The notes under the pieces: generated by a model | Databases searched by the model: none | What the model was told of the DNA's origin: nothing | What the model saw: the letters and a program-made list of their open reading frames with translations, nothing else | From: Silvimonas sp. | Lineage (GTDB): Bacteria > Pseudomonadota > Gammaproteobacteria > Burkholderiales > Chitinibacteraceae | Assembly: GCA_030151005.1 (NCBI GenBank) | Contig: JASLES010000181.1 | Span: forward strand, 1-9,440 | Direction of reading: 5' to 3' | Length of the DNA stretch: 9,440 nt | Made by a program: the position numbers and the translations under genes | Shown: piece by piece, positions 1 to 6,536 of the stretch | How the letters are laid out: every line of letters starts with the position of its first letter | Position numbering within the stretch: the first letter of the stretch is position 1

Positions 1-2
1 TC

Positions 3-107
3 GACCGCCAGACCGGCACCATCAGCACCGCCCGCAAGAGCCAGATCAAAGGCCTGAATAACGAGATGCATAAATCCGGTTGCTGGGGCCCCTCCGACGG
101 ACAATAA
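3..107 (+). CDS. C-terminal end of an unidentified protein (partial)
   Basis: This frame is open from the left edge of the window and ends at a TAA at 105-107. It gives 34 residues that begin DRQTGTISTARK and end SGCWGPSDGQ. Codon use is compatible with a real gene: most third positions in the first half are G or C, as in the neighbours. A terminator-like hairpin starts about 20 bp after the stop, which supports a genuine gene end. The residues are hydrophilic, with one Cys-Trp near the end and no membrane segment. I do not recognise the family and assign no function. The other two forward frames stop within the first 60 bases. Confidence 0.5.
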   Translation, partial: DRQTGTISTARKSQIKGLNNEMHKSGCWGPSDGQ

Positions 108-110
108 ACG

Positions 111-658
111 CGAGTCAGCCAGCGTCAGCAGCGGCCAATGCCGCTGCCATTGTTTTTGCGCGATGCGCTCGACCCGCACATTGGCAAACGCCGGATTGCG
201 CCGTAGCCGCAGGGCAAACAAGTCGTCCGGTGCCACAATCTGTACTTCCCCTGCTTCATCCAGCCATACCCCGACCGCTGTGGCGGTTTCGACCAGCTCG
301 CCAGGGCTTCTGCCAATGAACTCACCGCAGATAGCCCGTTGAACCGGTGCGCGTGAGCCACGACATCCCACGCAACGCCCGGCATGGCAGCCATCAGCAC
401 ACGCTCAATGTGCTGCGCATGTTCGATGGGCAAAGCGGCATCGAAATAACACACATCTACATCGGTCTCGGCCGGCAAGCTGGTCTGCCCATGCAGCATT
501 TGCCAGATCCGATTGCGCACAGCCCCTGCCGCAATGCACCACTGCGCCAGCCCGCACGTGCGCACGCAGGCCAGTTGCGCCATCAAAGTGACATCCGCCC
601 GCACCATGCGGCAAAAGCAGGCTTCAAGGCTTTCATCAGGTTGTATTTGGCTGACCAT
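111..658 (-). pseudogene. Nucleotidyltransferase-like protein (DUF925/NTP_transf_6 type), frameshifted and degenerate
   Basis: The likely start is the ATG at 658-656 (MVSQIQPDES). The first 98 or so residues look like the DUF925 nucleotidyltransferase family. They include MVRADVTLM, GLAQWCIAAGAVRN (residues 36-49) and the acidic motif TDVDVCYFD (65-73), in the place of the metal-binding Asp pair. After W98 the protein is about eight residues shorter than I recall for the family. Just after the Trp codon at 295-293 the frame breaks. The expected tail (ETATAVGVWLDEAGEVQIVAP, then DDLFALRLRRNP and QRHWP) is in another minus frame, consistent with loss of one base near 290-293. About three residues also seem missing before DDLFAL. 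The restored frame has no stop before the window edge, so the 3' limit is approximate. In the original frame translation ends at 127-125 with unrelated sequence. The family's substrate is poorly defined. A sequencing error could explain one indel but hardly all of them. Confidence 0.75.
128..157 (+). terminator. Terminator-like hairpin after the leftmost gene
   Basis: A perfect 8-bp stem (GCAGCGGC at 128-135, GCCGCTGC at 140-147) encloses a CAAT loop. It is followed by a T-rich tract ending TTTTT at 153-157. The tract is six bases from the stem, so this is not an ideal intrinsic terminator. It lies about 20 bp past the stop codon at 107, which fits a terminator for that gene. On the other strand the same bases encode the end of the decayed nucleotidyltransferase gene. 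Confidence 0.5.
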
Positions 659-758
659 TGGTTTCAGGGCTTTCCCGAATGGCGAATATCCCGATTGGGT
701 CTGTGGCGTTTGAACGTCTAGATTGTGATGCAACGCACCAATCGGATGGAGAACCGCT

Positions 759-1763
759 ATGCCGCTCGTATCACTACGCACCGTGCTGGATCACGCCGCA
801 GAACATCAATATGGCGTACCCGCATTCAATGTGAATAACCTGGAGCAGATTCACGCCATTTTGCAGGCGGCTGATGCCACGCAAAGCCCGGTGATTCTGC
901 AAGCCAGTTCCGGTGCCCGCAAGTACGCTGGCGAGTTGTTCATCAAGCATTTGATAGAAGCTGCGGTGAGCAGCTACCCGAAATTGCCCGTGGTCATGCA
1001 TCAAGATCACGGCACTAGCCTGGCGGTGTGCATGAGCGCCGTGAACCTGGGGTTTTCCAGCGTGATGATGGATGGCTCCCTGCGTGAAGACGGCAAGACC
1101 CCCAGCGATTACCACTACAACGTGACCGTGACGCGGGAAGTCGTGCTGCTGGCCCACCAGAAAGGCGTTTCGGTGGAGGGTGAACTGGGCTGCCTGGGCA
1201 GCCTGGAAACCGGCATGGGTGAAGAAGAAGACGGCGTAGGCGCCAACCGCAAACTCTCACATGATGAAATGCTGACCGACCCGGAACAGGCCCGCCAGTT
1301 TGTCGAGGCCACCGGAGTGGACGCCCTGGCTATTGCCATTGGCACCAGCCACGGCGCCTATAAATTCACCCGCCCGCCCACCGGCGAAGTGTTGGCGATC
1401 GAGCGCATCAAGGCCATTCATGCGGCCATTCCGCAGACCCATCTGGTGATGCATGGCTCATCCAGCGTACCCCAGGAGTTGCTGTCCGAAGTGCGGGAGT
1501 TCGGCGGAGATATCAAACCCACCTGGGGGGTGCCGGTTGCGGAAATCCAGCGCGCGATCAAATACGGCGTGCGCAAAATCAATATCGATACAGATCTGCG
1601 CCTGGCCATGACCGGGGCGATCCGCAAACATTTCATGACCAACCCTGCAGACTTTGACCCGCGTGCGTATCTGAAGCCGGCCATTGCGGCCATGCGTGCG
1701 GTGTGTGAAGCGCGCTATCAGGAGTTCGGCGCGGCGGGCATGGCGGCGCGGTTCAACCGCTAG
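759..1763 (+). CDS. fba: Class II fructose-1,6-bisphosphate aldolase (Calvin-cycle subtype)
   Basis: A 334-residue, zinc-dependent, cytoplasmic aldolase that interconverts fructose-1,6-bisphosphate with dihydroxyacetone phosphate and glyceraldehyde-3-phosphate in glycolysis and gluconeogenesis. Visible landmarks are GVPAFNVNN (19-27), VVMHQDHG with candidate catalytic Asp83 and zinc ligand His84, SVEGELG (138-144), GTSHGAYKF with zinc ligand His198, VMHGSSSVP with zinc ligand His232, GVPVAEIQ, and the substrate-binding NIDTD (275-279). The GELGCLGSLETG stretch and the NIDTD region fit the Calvin-cycle (CbbA/FbaA) subtype found in many proteobacteria, including ones without a Calvin cycle. I recall relatives near 350 residues, so this one has a slightly short C-terminus but no missing active-site motif. 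The ATG at 759 is preceded by GGAG at 748-751. The gene is monocistronic, with its own terminator. It could equally be named fbaA or cbbA. I see no convincing promoter in 659-758; TTGGGT-18-TAGATT is a weak candidate. Confidence 0.96.
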   Translation: MPLVSLRTVLDHAAEHQYGVPAFNVNNLEQIHAILQAADATQSPVILQASSGARKYAGELFIKHLIEAAVSSYPKLPVVMHQDHGTSLAVCMSAVNLGFSSVMMDGSLREDGKTPSDYHYNVTVTREVVLLAHQKGVSVEGELGCLGSLETGMGEEEDGVGANRKLSHDEMLTDPEQARQFVEATGVDALAIAIGTSHGAYKFTRPPTGEVLAIERIKAIHAAIPQTHLVMHGSSSVPQELLSEVREFGGDIKPTWGVPVAEIQRAIKYGVRKINIDTDLRLAMTGAIRKHFMTNPADFDPRAYLKPAIAAMRAVCEARYQEFGAAGMAARFNR

Positions 1764-1794
1764 TTGGCCGGTTTGATGTCCCATGCAACGATTC

Positions 1795-1820
1795 AGCCCG
1801 CCTACCGGCGGGCTTTTTTT
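1795..1820 (+). terminator. Intrinsic terminator of fba
   Basis: A perfect 8-bp GC-rich stem (AGCCCGCC at 1795-1802, GGCGGGCT at 1807-1814) with a four-base loop TACC. A run of seven Ts (1814-1820) follows directly. It lies 31 bp past the fba stop codon. The minus strand lacks a T-run on its exit side, so it should act mainly on fba and not on the convergent gene ending at 1837. Confidence 0.92.
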
Positions 1821-1836
1821 GGGCGCAAATGACGAA

Positions 1837-2406
1837 TCAGGCCTGCACCAGCACATGGCTGCGCATACTGGCAACCAGCGGTGTGTCGAGGCGCACTACG
1901 GCGCCCTCGCCCGCGCTCAAACGCAGCGCCCCGCTGCTGACCTCGCCGCGCAGCACCTTGACCGTCGCTTCTTCCTGGCCGCAAAACTGAGCACTTGCTG
2001 CGGGCGTCCAACTGCTGGCGGTATCCAGATAACTATCAAGCAACGCAGGCACACCTCTGGCCATCAAGCGGCGAGCGCGCCAGCCCGGGCCAATATCGAC
2101 CGGGATCTCGCATTTGCAACGCAGCACCCGCGCCGTGGCCTCTGCCGCAAAGCGCAGCAGCCCATGTTGCGCCAGACCGGTTTCACTGGCCAGGTGAACC
2201 GGGGCACCGGGCGTGACCGGCGTAGCCAGGAACTCACCTGGCTGCAACTGCACATCTCCGCCTGCGAGGCCGCGCAGGGTCAGCACGGCCGCGGCATTTT
2301 CAAACACGTACACCAATAGCGTCTGCATGTCCGCCGGAACAGTCACCACAGCGGGCACGTGCTCACTCAGATAGACGTTGGAACCGGTGCAAGTTGGCGA
2401 TTTCAT
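1837..2406 (-). CDS. Unidentified protein, probably cupin-like (pirin-type C-terminus)
   Basis: A predicted 189-residue soluble protein with no signal peptide or membrane segment. The start is the ATG at 2406-2404, because GGAG (plus-strand ctcc, 2413-2416) sits six bases upstream. A TTG one codon earlier would be only three bases from that site. The sequence is rich in short hydrophobic strands separated by Gly/Pro turns. Two halves look like similar beta-barrels: VYVFENAAAVLTLRG then LQPGEFLATPV, and later VKVLRGEVSSGALRL then LSAGEGAVVRL near the C-terminus. The second half recalls the C-terminal cupin of pirin/YhhW-like proteins (GEV...L.AGEGA pattern). The usual metal-binding His cluster is not evident, so I do not predict enzyme activity. 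It follows azoR on the same strand with a 64-bp gap that contains a terminator-like hairpin. It may therefore be expressed by read-through from azoR. Fold assignment is inference only. Confidence 0.75.
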   Translation of the reverse strand: MKSPTCTGSNVYLSEHVPAVVTVPADMQTLLVYVFENAAAVLTLRGLAGGDVQLQPGEFLATPVTPGAPVHLASETGLAQHGLLRFAAEATARVLRCKCEIPVDIGPGWRARRLMARGVPALLDSYLDTASSWTPAASAQFCGQEEATVKVLRGEVSSGALRLSAGEGAVVRLDTPLVASMRSHVLVQA

Positions 2407-2412
2407 CAAACG

Positions 2413-2418
2413 CTCCAG
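2413..2418 (-). promoter_or_regulatory. Ribosome binding site fixing the start of the cupin-like gene
   Basis: The minus strand reads CTGGAG here, six bases from the ATG at 2406-2404. It selects that ATG over the adjacent upstream TTG. The site lies only a few bases beyond the T-tract of the azoR hairpin, so any transcript starting in azoR must read through that hairpin to carry it. Confidence 0.65.
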
Positions 2419-2421
2419 AAA

Positions 2422-2449
2422 TAAAAAACGCCTGGCACAGGCCAGGCGT
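2422..2449 (-). terminator. Intrinsic terminator of azoR (intercistronic)
   Basis: On the minus strand a perfect 9-bp stem (plus-strand ACGCCTGGC at 2428-2436 and GCCAGGCGT at 2441-2449) has a four-base loop and is followed by six Ts (plus-strand As at 2423-2428). It begins about 20 bp after the azoR stop codon. It has the form of a strong intrinsic terminator, yet the next gene on the same strand starts at 2406. That gene therefore depends either on partial read-through or on a promoter inside azoR. On the plus strand there is no T-run after the stem. Confidence 0.9.
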
Positions 2450-2470
2450 CGGGCACCACCACCAGATGGA

Positions 2471-3082
2471 TCAGGCGGTCAGTGCGGCGATTTCCTTTTC
2501 TGCGCTGGCAAAGGCTTCGGCCTTCTTCGCGTCGCCCATCGAGGTTCCTTCAGCACGCACAAAGCGCACGTCCGTGATGCCAAGGAAACCGAATACGGTA
2601 CGCAGATACGCTTCCTGGTGATCCAGAGCGCGCAGCGCTTCATTGCTGGAATACACGCCACCGCGGGACGAAGCCACCACGACTGTCTTGCCGGTAGCCA
2701 GACCAACCGGACCATTTTCCGTGTACTTGAAGGTACGGCCGGCAACGGCAATACGATCAATCCAGGCCTTCAGCTGGCTAGGGATCGAGAAGTTGTACAT
2801 CGGGGCACCGACCACGATCACGTCAGCAGCCAGGAATTCGGTCAGCAGGCTTTCACCGTAGGCGGCTTCACGCTTTTGTACTTCGGTATGCGATTCTGCC
2901 GGAACAAAACGGTGGCCCAGCGCTTCGCCAGACAAGTGGCTCGGTTCAGCCACGGCCAGGTCCAGATAGCTCACCTGGGCGCTGGGGTTGGCGGCTTGAT
3001 AAGCCTTGGTGATATTGGCGGTCAGCTTGCGCGATACAGAGTTGTCGCCCAGCACGCTCGAATCGATATGCAGCAGTTTCAT
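2471..3082 (-). CDS. azoR: FMN-dependent NADH:quinone oxidoreductase / azoreductase AzoR
   Basis: A 203-residue cytoplasmic flavodoxin-fold enzyme. The family uses NAD(P)H and FMN for two-electron reduction of quinones and of azo bonds, and is linked to protection against thiol-reactive quinones. The N-terminus MKLLHIDSSVLGDNSVSRKL gives the first beta strand and the FMN-phosphate loop (about 9-18). APMYNFSIPSQLKAWID (93-109) contains the FMN-contacting PMYNF motif. FKYTENGPVGL (118-128), SSRGG (138-142) and FLGITDVRF (166-174) are all typical of AzoR. Length matches the E. coli enzyme (about 201). An upstream in-frame ATG at 3145 is unlikely, because AAAGGAG sits six bases before the ATG at 3082. 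The extra N-terminal stretch would also be low-complexity and outside the fold. It is divergent from a LysR-type regulator that probably controls it, and is followed by an intrinsic terminator. Confidence 0.95.
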   Translation of the reverse strand: MKLLHIDSSVLGDNSVSRKLTANITKAYQAANPSAQVSYLDLAVAEPSHLSGEALGHRFVPAESHTEVQKREAAYGESLLTEFLAADVIVVGAPMYNFSIPSQLKAWIDRIAVAGRTFKYTENGPVGLATGKTVVVASSRGGVYSSNEALRALDHQEAYLRTVFGFLGITDVRFVRAEGTSMGDAKKAEAFASAEKEIAALTA

Positions 3083-3088
3083 GATGTT

Positions 3089-3095
3089 CTCCTTT
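3089..3095 (-). promoter_or_regulatory. Ribosome binding site of azoR
   Basis: The minus strand reads AAAGGAG, close to a consensus Shine-Dalgarno sequence, six bases before the ATG at 3082-3080. It decides against the in-frame ATG at 3145, which would add 21 non-conserved residues. Confidence 0.85.
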
Positions 3096-3219
3096 GGTGC
3101 GGCCGGCTGTTGCCGACTGCTTGTGATTGGCGGCTGGCCGGTCAATCCGGCTGGCCTTGCAACATGGATGCCACTCTACCGGTGAGCCAGACAGGTGATA
3201 AGTCGGCAAAAGTGCGATA

Positions 3220-3243
3220 GATTGTCCTGAAAACAGGACAATC
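3220..3243. promoter_or_regulatory. Perfect palindrome between azoR and its LysR regulator (probable operator)
   Basis: GATTGTCCTG (3220-3229) and CAGGACAATC (3234-3243) are exact inverted repeats separated by AAAA. It ends 17 bp before the regulator's ATG at 3261 and is centred about 150 bp upstream of the azoR start. LysR-type regulators commonly bind dyads of this sort in the gap they share with a divergent target. This position suggests autorepression by blocking the regulator's own promoter, and control of azoR if that gene has a long leader. A hairpin in the regulator's mRNA leader is the main alternative, but there is no T-run to make it a terminator. Confidence 0.7.
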
Positions 3244-3247
3244 ATCC

Positions 3248-3252
3248 GGGGG
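3248..3252 (+). promoter_or_regulatory. Ribosome binding site deciding the LysR-type regulator start
   Basis: A run of five Gs (3248-3252) lies eight bases before the ATG at 3261. A GTG at 3252-3254 is in frame but overlaps this G-run and would have no ribosome binding site of its own. The ATG also gives MHDLNDMYFF, the usual LysR N-terminus. Confidence 0.55.
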
Positions 3253-3260
3253 TGCCGATC

Positions 3261-4211
3261 ATGCATGATCTGAACGATATGTATTTCTTTGCCGAAGTCG
3301 TGGAGGCCGGCGGTTTTTCCAGCGCCAGCCGCACGCTGGGAATACCCAAGTCACGCCTGTCGCGCCGGGTTGCCGAACTGGAAACCAGCCTGGGCGTGCG
3401 CTTGTTGCAGCGGACCACGCGCAAACTGGCACTGACAGAAGTCGGCGAGTTGTACTACCGCCATTGTCTGGCGATCCGGGACGAAGCCCGCGCCGCCAGC
3501 GAAGCCGTGGAACACGTGCAATCCACGCCCCGTGGCACCATTCGCGTCAGTTGCCCGGTCACGCTGGCGCAAACCGTGGTGGGCAAGATCATCCCGCGTT
3601 TCATGCAAGAGTACCCGCAGGTCAAGATCAACATGATCGTGACCAACCGGCCTATCGATTTGCTGGAAGAAGGCATTGATGTGGCCTTGCGCGTGCGCCC
3701 CACCCTGCAAGATTCCGCCTCGCTGGTGGTCAAACAACTGGGGGTGGCGCACTCCGTGCTGGTGGCCAGCCCGTTGCAACTGGCACGCCAGGGCCAACCG
3801 ACACACCCGGATGAACTCGGCTGGCTCGACACCCTGGCCATGTCTGCAGTTGATGGTCGCGCAACCTGGTCGCTGGTCGGCCCTCGCGATGAAGAACGTC
3901 AGATCACGCACTTTCCGCGTTATGTAGCAGACGATCTGCCGACGCTGATGTTTGCCGCCCAGGCCGGGATTGGCGCCTGCATCCTGCCTGAATATCTGTG
4001 CCGGGATGAACTGGCACGCGGTGATCTGGTGCAGGTACTGCCAGACTGGCGCTCTCCGCTGGGCTATGCGCACGCGGTGTTCCCGTCACGCCGCGGCCTG
4101 GTTCCGGCGGTACGGCATTTTCTGGATTATCTGGGAGAGTCTTTGCTGGCACCGCAATGCCGGGAGCAGTTAGCGGGGGCGATTGTCCCGGCATCCGCGC
4201 AACACGCCTGA
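3261..4211 (+). CDS. LysR-type transcriptional regulator, probably controlling azoR
   Basis: A 316-residue DNA-binding regulator. Residues 1-60 form the winged helix-turn-helix: DLNDMYFFAEVVEAGGFSSA, then SRTLGIPKSRLSRRVAELE and LGVRLLQRTTRKLALTEVG. The linker helix follows to about residue 85. A periplasmic-binding-protein-like effector domain begins at PRGTIRVSCPVTLAQ and includes IDVALRVRP, VADDLPTLMFAAQAGIGA and ILPEYLCRDELARGDLVQVLPDW. This matches the CrgA/YafC-like subgroup, whose members often regulate a divergent oxidoreductase gene. Length is normal for the family (about 300). It is divergent from azoR with a 178-bp gap carrying a perfect palindrome. The effector is unknown; a quinone or other electrophile would be a reasonable guess from the neighbour, but that is inference. 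Only 40 bp separate its stop from the end of the convergent fimV-type gene, and I see no good terminator there. Confidence 0.93.
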   Translation: MHDLNDMYFFAEVVEAGGFSSASRTLGIPKSRLSRRVAELETSLGVRLLQRTTRKLALTEVGELYYRHCLAIRDEARAASEAVEHVQSTPRGTIRVSCPVTLAQTVVGKIIPRFMQEYPQVKINMIVTNRPIDLLEEGIDVALRVRPTLQDSASLVVKQLGVAHSVLVASPLQLARQGQPTHPDELGWLDTLAMSAVDGRATWSLVGPRDEERQITHFPRYVADDLPTLMFAAQAGIGACILPEYLCRDELARGDLVQVLPDWRSPLGYAHAVFPSRRGLVPAVRHFLDYLGESLLAPQCREQLAGAIVPASAQHA

Positions 4212-4251
4212 GCGGGCGTGCTGCGCGGGTACCGGGTCAGAGGAACGTGGA

Positions 4252-6495
4252 TTACTTGTCGAACGCGCGCGGCTGCAACTGGCCCAGCCACTTGAGCGCC
4301 AGTTGCCGTTGTGCGCCAGAGCCGGAATAAAGCGTTTCTTCCAGTGCACGCATGGCTTCGCCCTCCTGACCGTGCTCCAGCAAGGTGGCGATTTTTTGCA
4401 TTTGCGGATCATCCGAGCGAAATACAGATGGCTCGGGCTTTGCCGGTGCCACCGGCTCAGCCGCCGCGACTGGCGCCGGTTGGGCTACTGGTTCGGTCAT
4501 GGCCGGCGCTTCCAGCGGCGGCAAGGCATCAAGATCAAACTCCATCTCGTTGCCAAAGAACGCAGCTGCCGGCTCTTCTTCAACGGGTGTTTCCAGTGCC
4601 GGTTGCTTGGTATCAAACGGCACATGCTCTGCCAGCGGCTTGCGTGGCAGTGCTTCGTGCTCTTCTGCCAGCGTCCATTCGGAGTCTGTCAGCTCCAGCC
4701 CGGCTTGCTCGCGCATCAGCGATTCAAACTCCGCCTCAGCTTCGGGCGAGGGGGCGGAGGGGTGGTCCGGCAAGGTGCCGCCAATGCTGTGCTTGAGCGC
4801 GGACTCTTTGCGATAGTCCGGCAAACTGGCGGCGTCTTCTTCAGACAATTGATAGAGCGCATTGTCCGGATCAACACTCGCCCCCATCACTTGCACCTGA
4901 CGCCACAAATCCTCGTCGTGGAACTGCTCGCGGAACTGTTTGGCGTAATCCAGGAAGTCCGCTTTCATCTGATGCTGACTGTAGATCGACAACAGCTTGA
5001 GCCAAAGTGTGGCAAGCGCCGGGTGCTGCTCGATTTCCTGGGTCAACAGATTGATGGCTTGTTGCAGCAGACCGTGGTCCAGCAGCAACTGGGCTTCTTC
5101 CAGGACGTTGCCTGGCTGCACCACATCCATGGTGGAGTTCTGCCATTCATTGGCAATTTGCGTGATATGGCTGGCCAGTTCGCGCTGAGGCTCTGCGCGG
5201 GCGGCCATCGGGGAGGCCACGGCACCACGTGCGCCAGCACCGGCAACGGGCGGTAGCACGGAGTGGACATCTTCATCCGGCATGCCGTTGGCGAACTGCA
5301 TGGCATATTCATCTTCTGCCGCGCTGGCTTCACGCTGGCGCGATTTCCAGCGCAAGTAAGACCAGGCCATCACCCCCACCAGCACCAGCAAAATCAGCGG
5401 GAACAACAACCAGTCCAGCAGGCCACCGGATTTCTCCGGCACGGGTGCCGGAGGCGCGACATGTACCGGCGCATGCGGATGGGCCATAGCAGCGGACACC
5501 ACTGTATTGGCCGCGGGCGCTGACACGTTGGCAGTTGCCGGTTGGCTGAGTTGTTGCTGGGCCTGCAGCTTCAGTTGCGCCAGTTCTTGTTGCAATTGGG
5601 CAATCTGCGTTTTAAGCAAAGCCAGTTGCTGGTCTTCCGAGGCGGCCTGATTGGCAATGGCCGCGACCGCAGGCGCAGAGGCAGTCGAGGGCGACGGGGT
5701 ATCTGGCGGAGAATCATCCAGCCGCAGCACAGAACGGCCAGTGGCCGCGGCGGCAGGTTTATGTGCTGTCTTGGGTGCGCGGGCGGCCGGCTCGCTGGGC
5801 GGTGCGGCCTCTTTGGCAGGCAAGGTGATCTGGGTGTCAACCGACAACGGTACACGGTAGCCTTGCGGCAAATCCGGGTTCTGCGCGTACATCGACGCTA
5901 TAAACTGCCGCCGCGCCGCGCCGTCACGCGGATAGTAATGACTGGCAATGGATTCGACTGTATCCCCGGCCTGTACCGTCCAGGATTCACCGGGTGCCGG
6001 TAACTTGCGCCGTGTGGTGCGCGCAGGTGCGGTGCTGGCGGGAGTGGTGGCCGCCTGATCGGTGTTGCTGCTGGTCACTGCACCACGGTAGTCACGCGGA
6101 TCAAGCAGCAAGGTGTAATCACGGCGGAAATCCCGCGTGTCGTCGCTACCGCATTTGACCTGCACGGGCAGTTGCATGACCGGCTCTGTCAAAGGCTCAC
6201 TGGTACGCAAACGCAGGCGGCCATTGCCACTGCCTTGCGGTTCCCAGGTCATTTGCACGCCACGCAAAACGGTACCGCCGTCGTCGTCCTGCGGCGTGCC
6301 AACCCTGAAACAACTACTGCTGAGTTCTTCCCCGGAAGCGGTGGTGACCTGAATCACCGCATCCAGTCGCTCACCCAAAGCTGAGCGCACCTGGATCGGA
6401 CCCAATGCGGCAGAAAAGACCGGCGCTGCACCCAGGGTCATCCCCGCAGCAAGCAGCGAAACAACATGCAAAGAGTGGGCTGGGTGTTTCTTCAT
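4252..6495 (-). CDS. fimV: FimV-type inner-membrane, peptidoglycan-binding pilus hub protein
   Basis: A 747-residue protein with the FimV/TspA plan in order. It starts with a signal peptide (about 1-29, cleavage near FSAALG). A periplasmic FimV N-domain follows (about 30-135), starting LGPIQVRSALGERLDAVIQV and holding Cys62 and Cys115, a possible disulfide. A LysM peptidoglycan-binding module (about 170-226; SWTVQAGDTVESIASHYYP) comes next, then a Pro/Ala-rich linker and a coiled coil (about 286-318; LLKTQIAQLQQELAQLKL). One membrane segment lies at about 358-380, followed by an acidic cytoplasmic region. That region has TPR-like helices at about 463-525 and a C-terminal FimV domain at about 694-740 (DDPQMQKIATLLEHGQEGEAMRALEE). 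In Pseudomonas, FimV is needed for type IV pilus assembly and polar signalling and acts with FimL. The start at 6495 gives an immediate signal peptide but has only a weak ribosome binding site. It lies 41 bp after pilU on the same strand, so probably shares its transcript. At 747 residues it is shorter than many FimV proteins, so a FimV paralogue is possible. Confidence 0.88.
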   Translation of the reverse strand: MKKHPAHSLHVVSLLAAGMTLGAAPVFSAALGPIQVRSALGERLDAVIQVTTASGEELSSSCFRVGTPQDDDGGTVLRGVQMTWEPQGSGNGRLRLRTSEPLTEPVMQLPVQVKCGSDDTRDFRRDYTLLLDPRDYRGAVTSSNTDQAATTPASTAPARTTRRKLPAPGESWTVQAGDTVESIASHYYPRDGAARRQFIASMYAQNPDLPQGYRVPLSVDTQITLPAKEAAPPSEPAARAPKTAHKPAAAATGRSVLRLDDSPPDTPSPSTASAPAVAAIANQAASEDQQLALLKTQIAQLQQELAQLKLQAQQQLSQPATANVSAPAANTVVSAAMAHPHAPVHVAPPAPVPEKSGGLLDWLLFPLILLVLVGVMAWSYLRWKSRQREASAAEDEYAMQFANGMPDEDVHSVLPPVAGAGARGAVASPMAARAEPQRELASHITQIANEWQNSTMDVVQPGNVLEEAQLLLDHGLLQQAINLLTQEIEQHPALATLWLKLLSIYSQHQMKADFLDYAKQFREQFHDEDLWRQVQVMGASVDPDNALYQLSEEDAASLPDYRKESALKHSIGGTLPDHPSAPSPEAEAEFESLMREQAGLELTDSEWTLAEEHEALPRKPLAEHVPFDTKQPALETPVEEEPAAAFFGNEMEFDLDALPPLEAPAMTEPVAQPAPVAAAEPVAPAKPEPSVFRSDDPQMQKIATLLEHGQEGEAMRALEETLYSGSGAQRQLALKWLGQLQPRAFDK

Positions 6496-6536
6496 CCGGG
6501 GATCAGTGGTCGCTTTCAGTCAACAAGTGGCATATG

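Noticed and set aside
125..292. C-terminal part of the minus-strand frame after the Trp codon at 295-293, as a real protein end
   Set aside because: The residues lose all family similarity here, while another frame of the same bases restores it, so this is out-of-frame translation.
701..730. TTGGGT-18-TAGATT or TTGAAC as an fba promoter
   Set aside because: Matches to the -35/-10 consensus are poor, so no promoter is annotated.
3083..3145. Upstream in-frame start that would lengthen AzoR by 21 residues
   Set aside because: The AAAGGAG at 3089-3095 fits the inner ATG, and the added residues fall outside the family fold.
2378..3220. Plus-strand open frame (280 codons) covering azoR
   Set aside because: The minus strand encodes an unmistakable AzoR with a good ribosome binding site; this frame runs through the azoR terminator and promoter region.
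4203..4220. CACGCC/GGCGTG hairpin over the LysR-type regulator's stop codon
   Set aside because: Only six pairs, with a six-base loop and no T-run on either side; too weak to call a terminator.
4183..5256. Plus-strand open frame (357 codons) opposite the fimV-type gene
   Set aside because: Arg/Cys/Gln-rich composition with no domain; the opposite strand encodes clear FimV domains.
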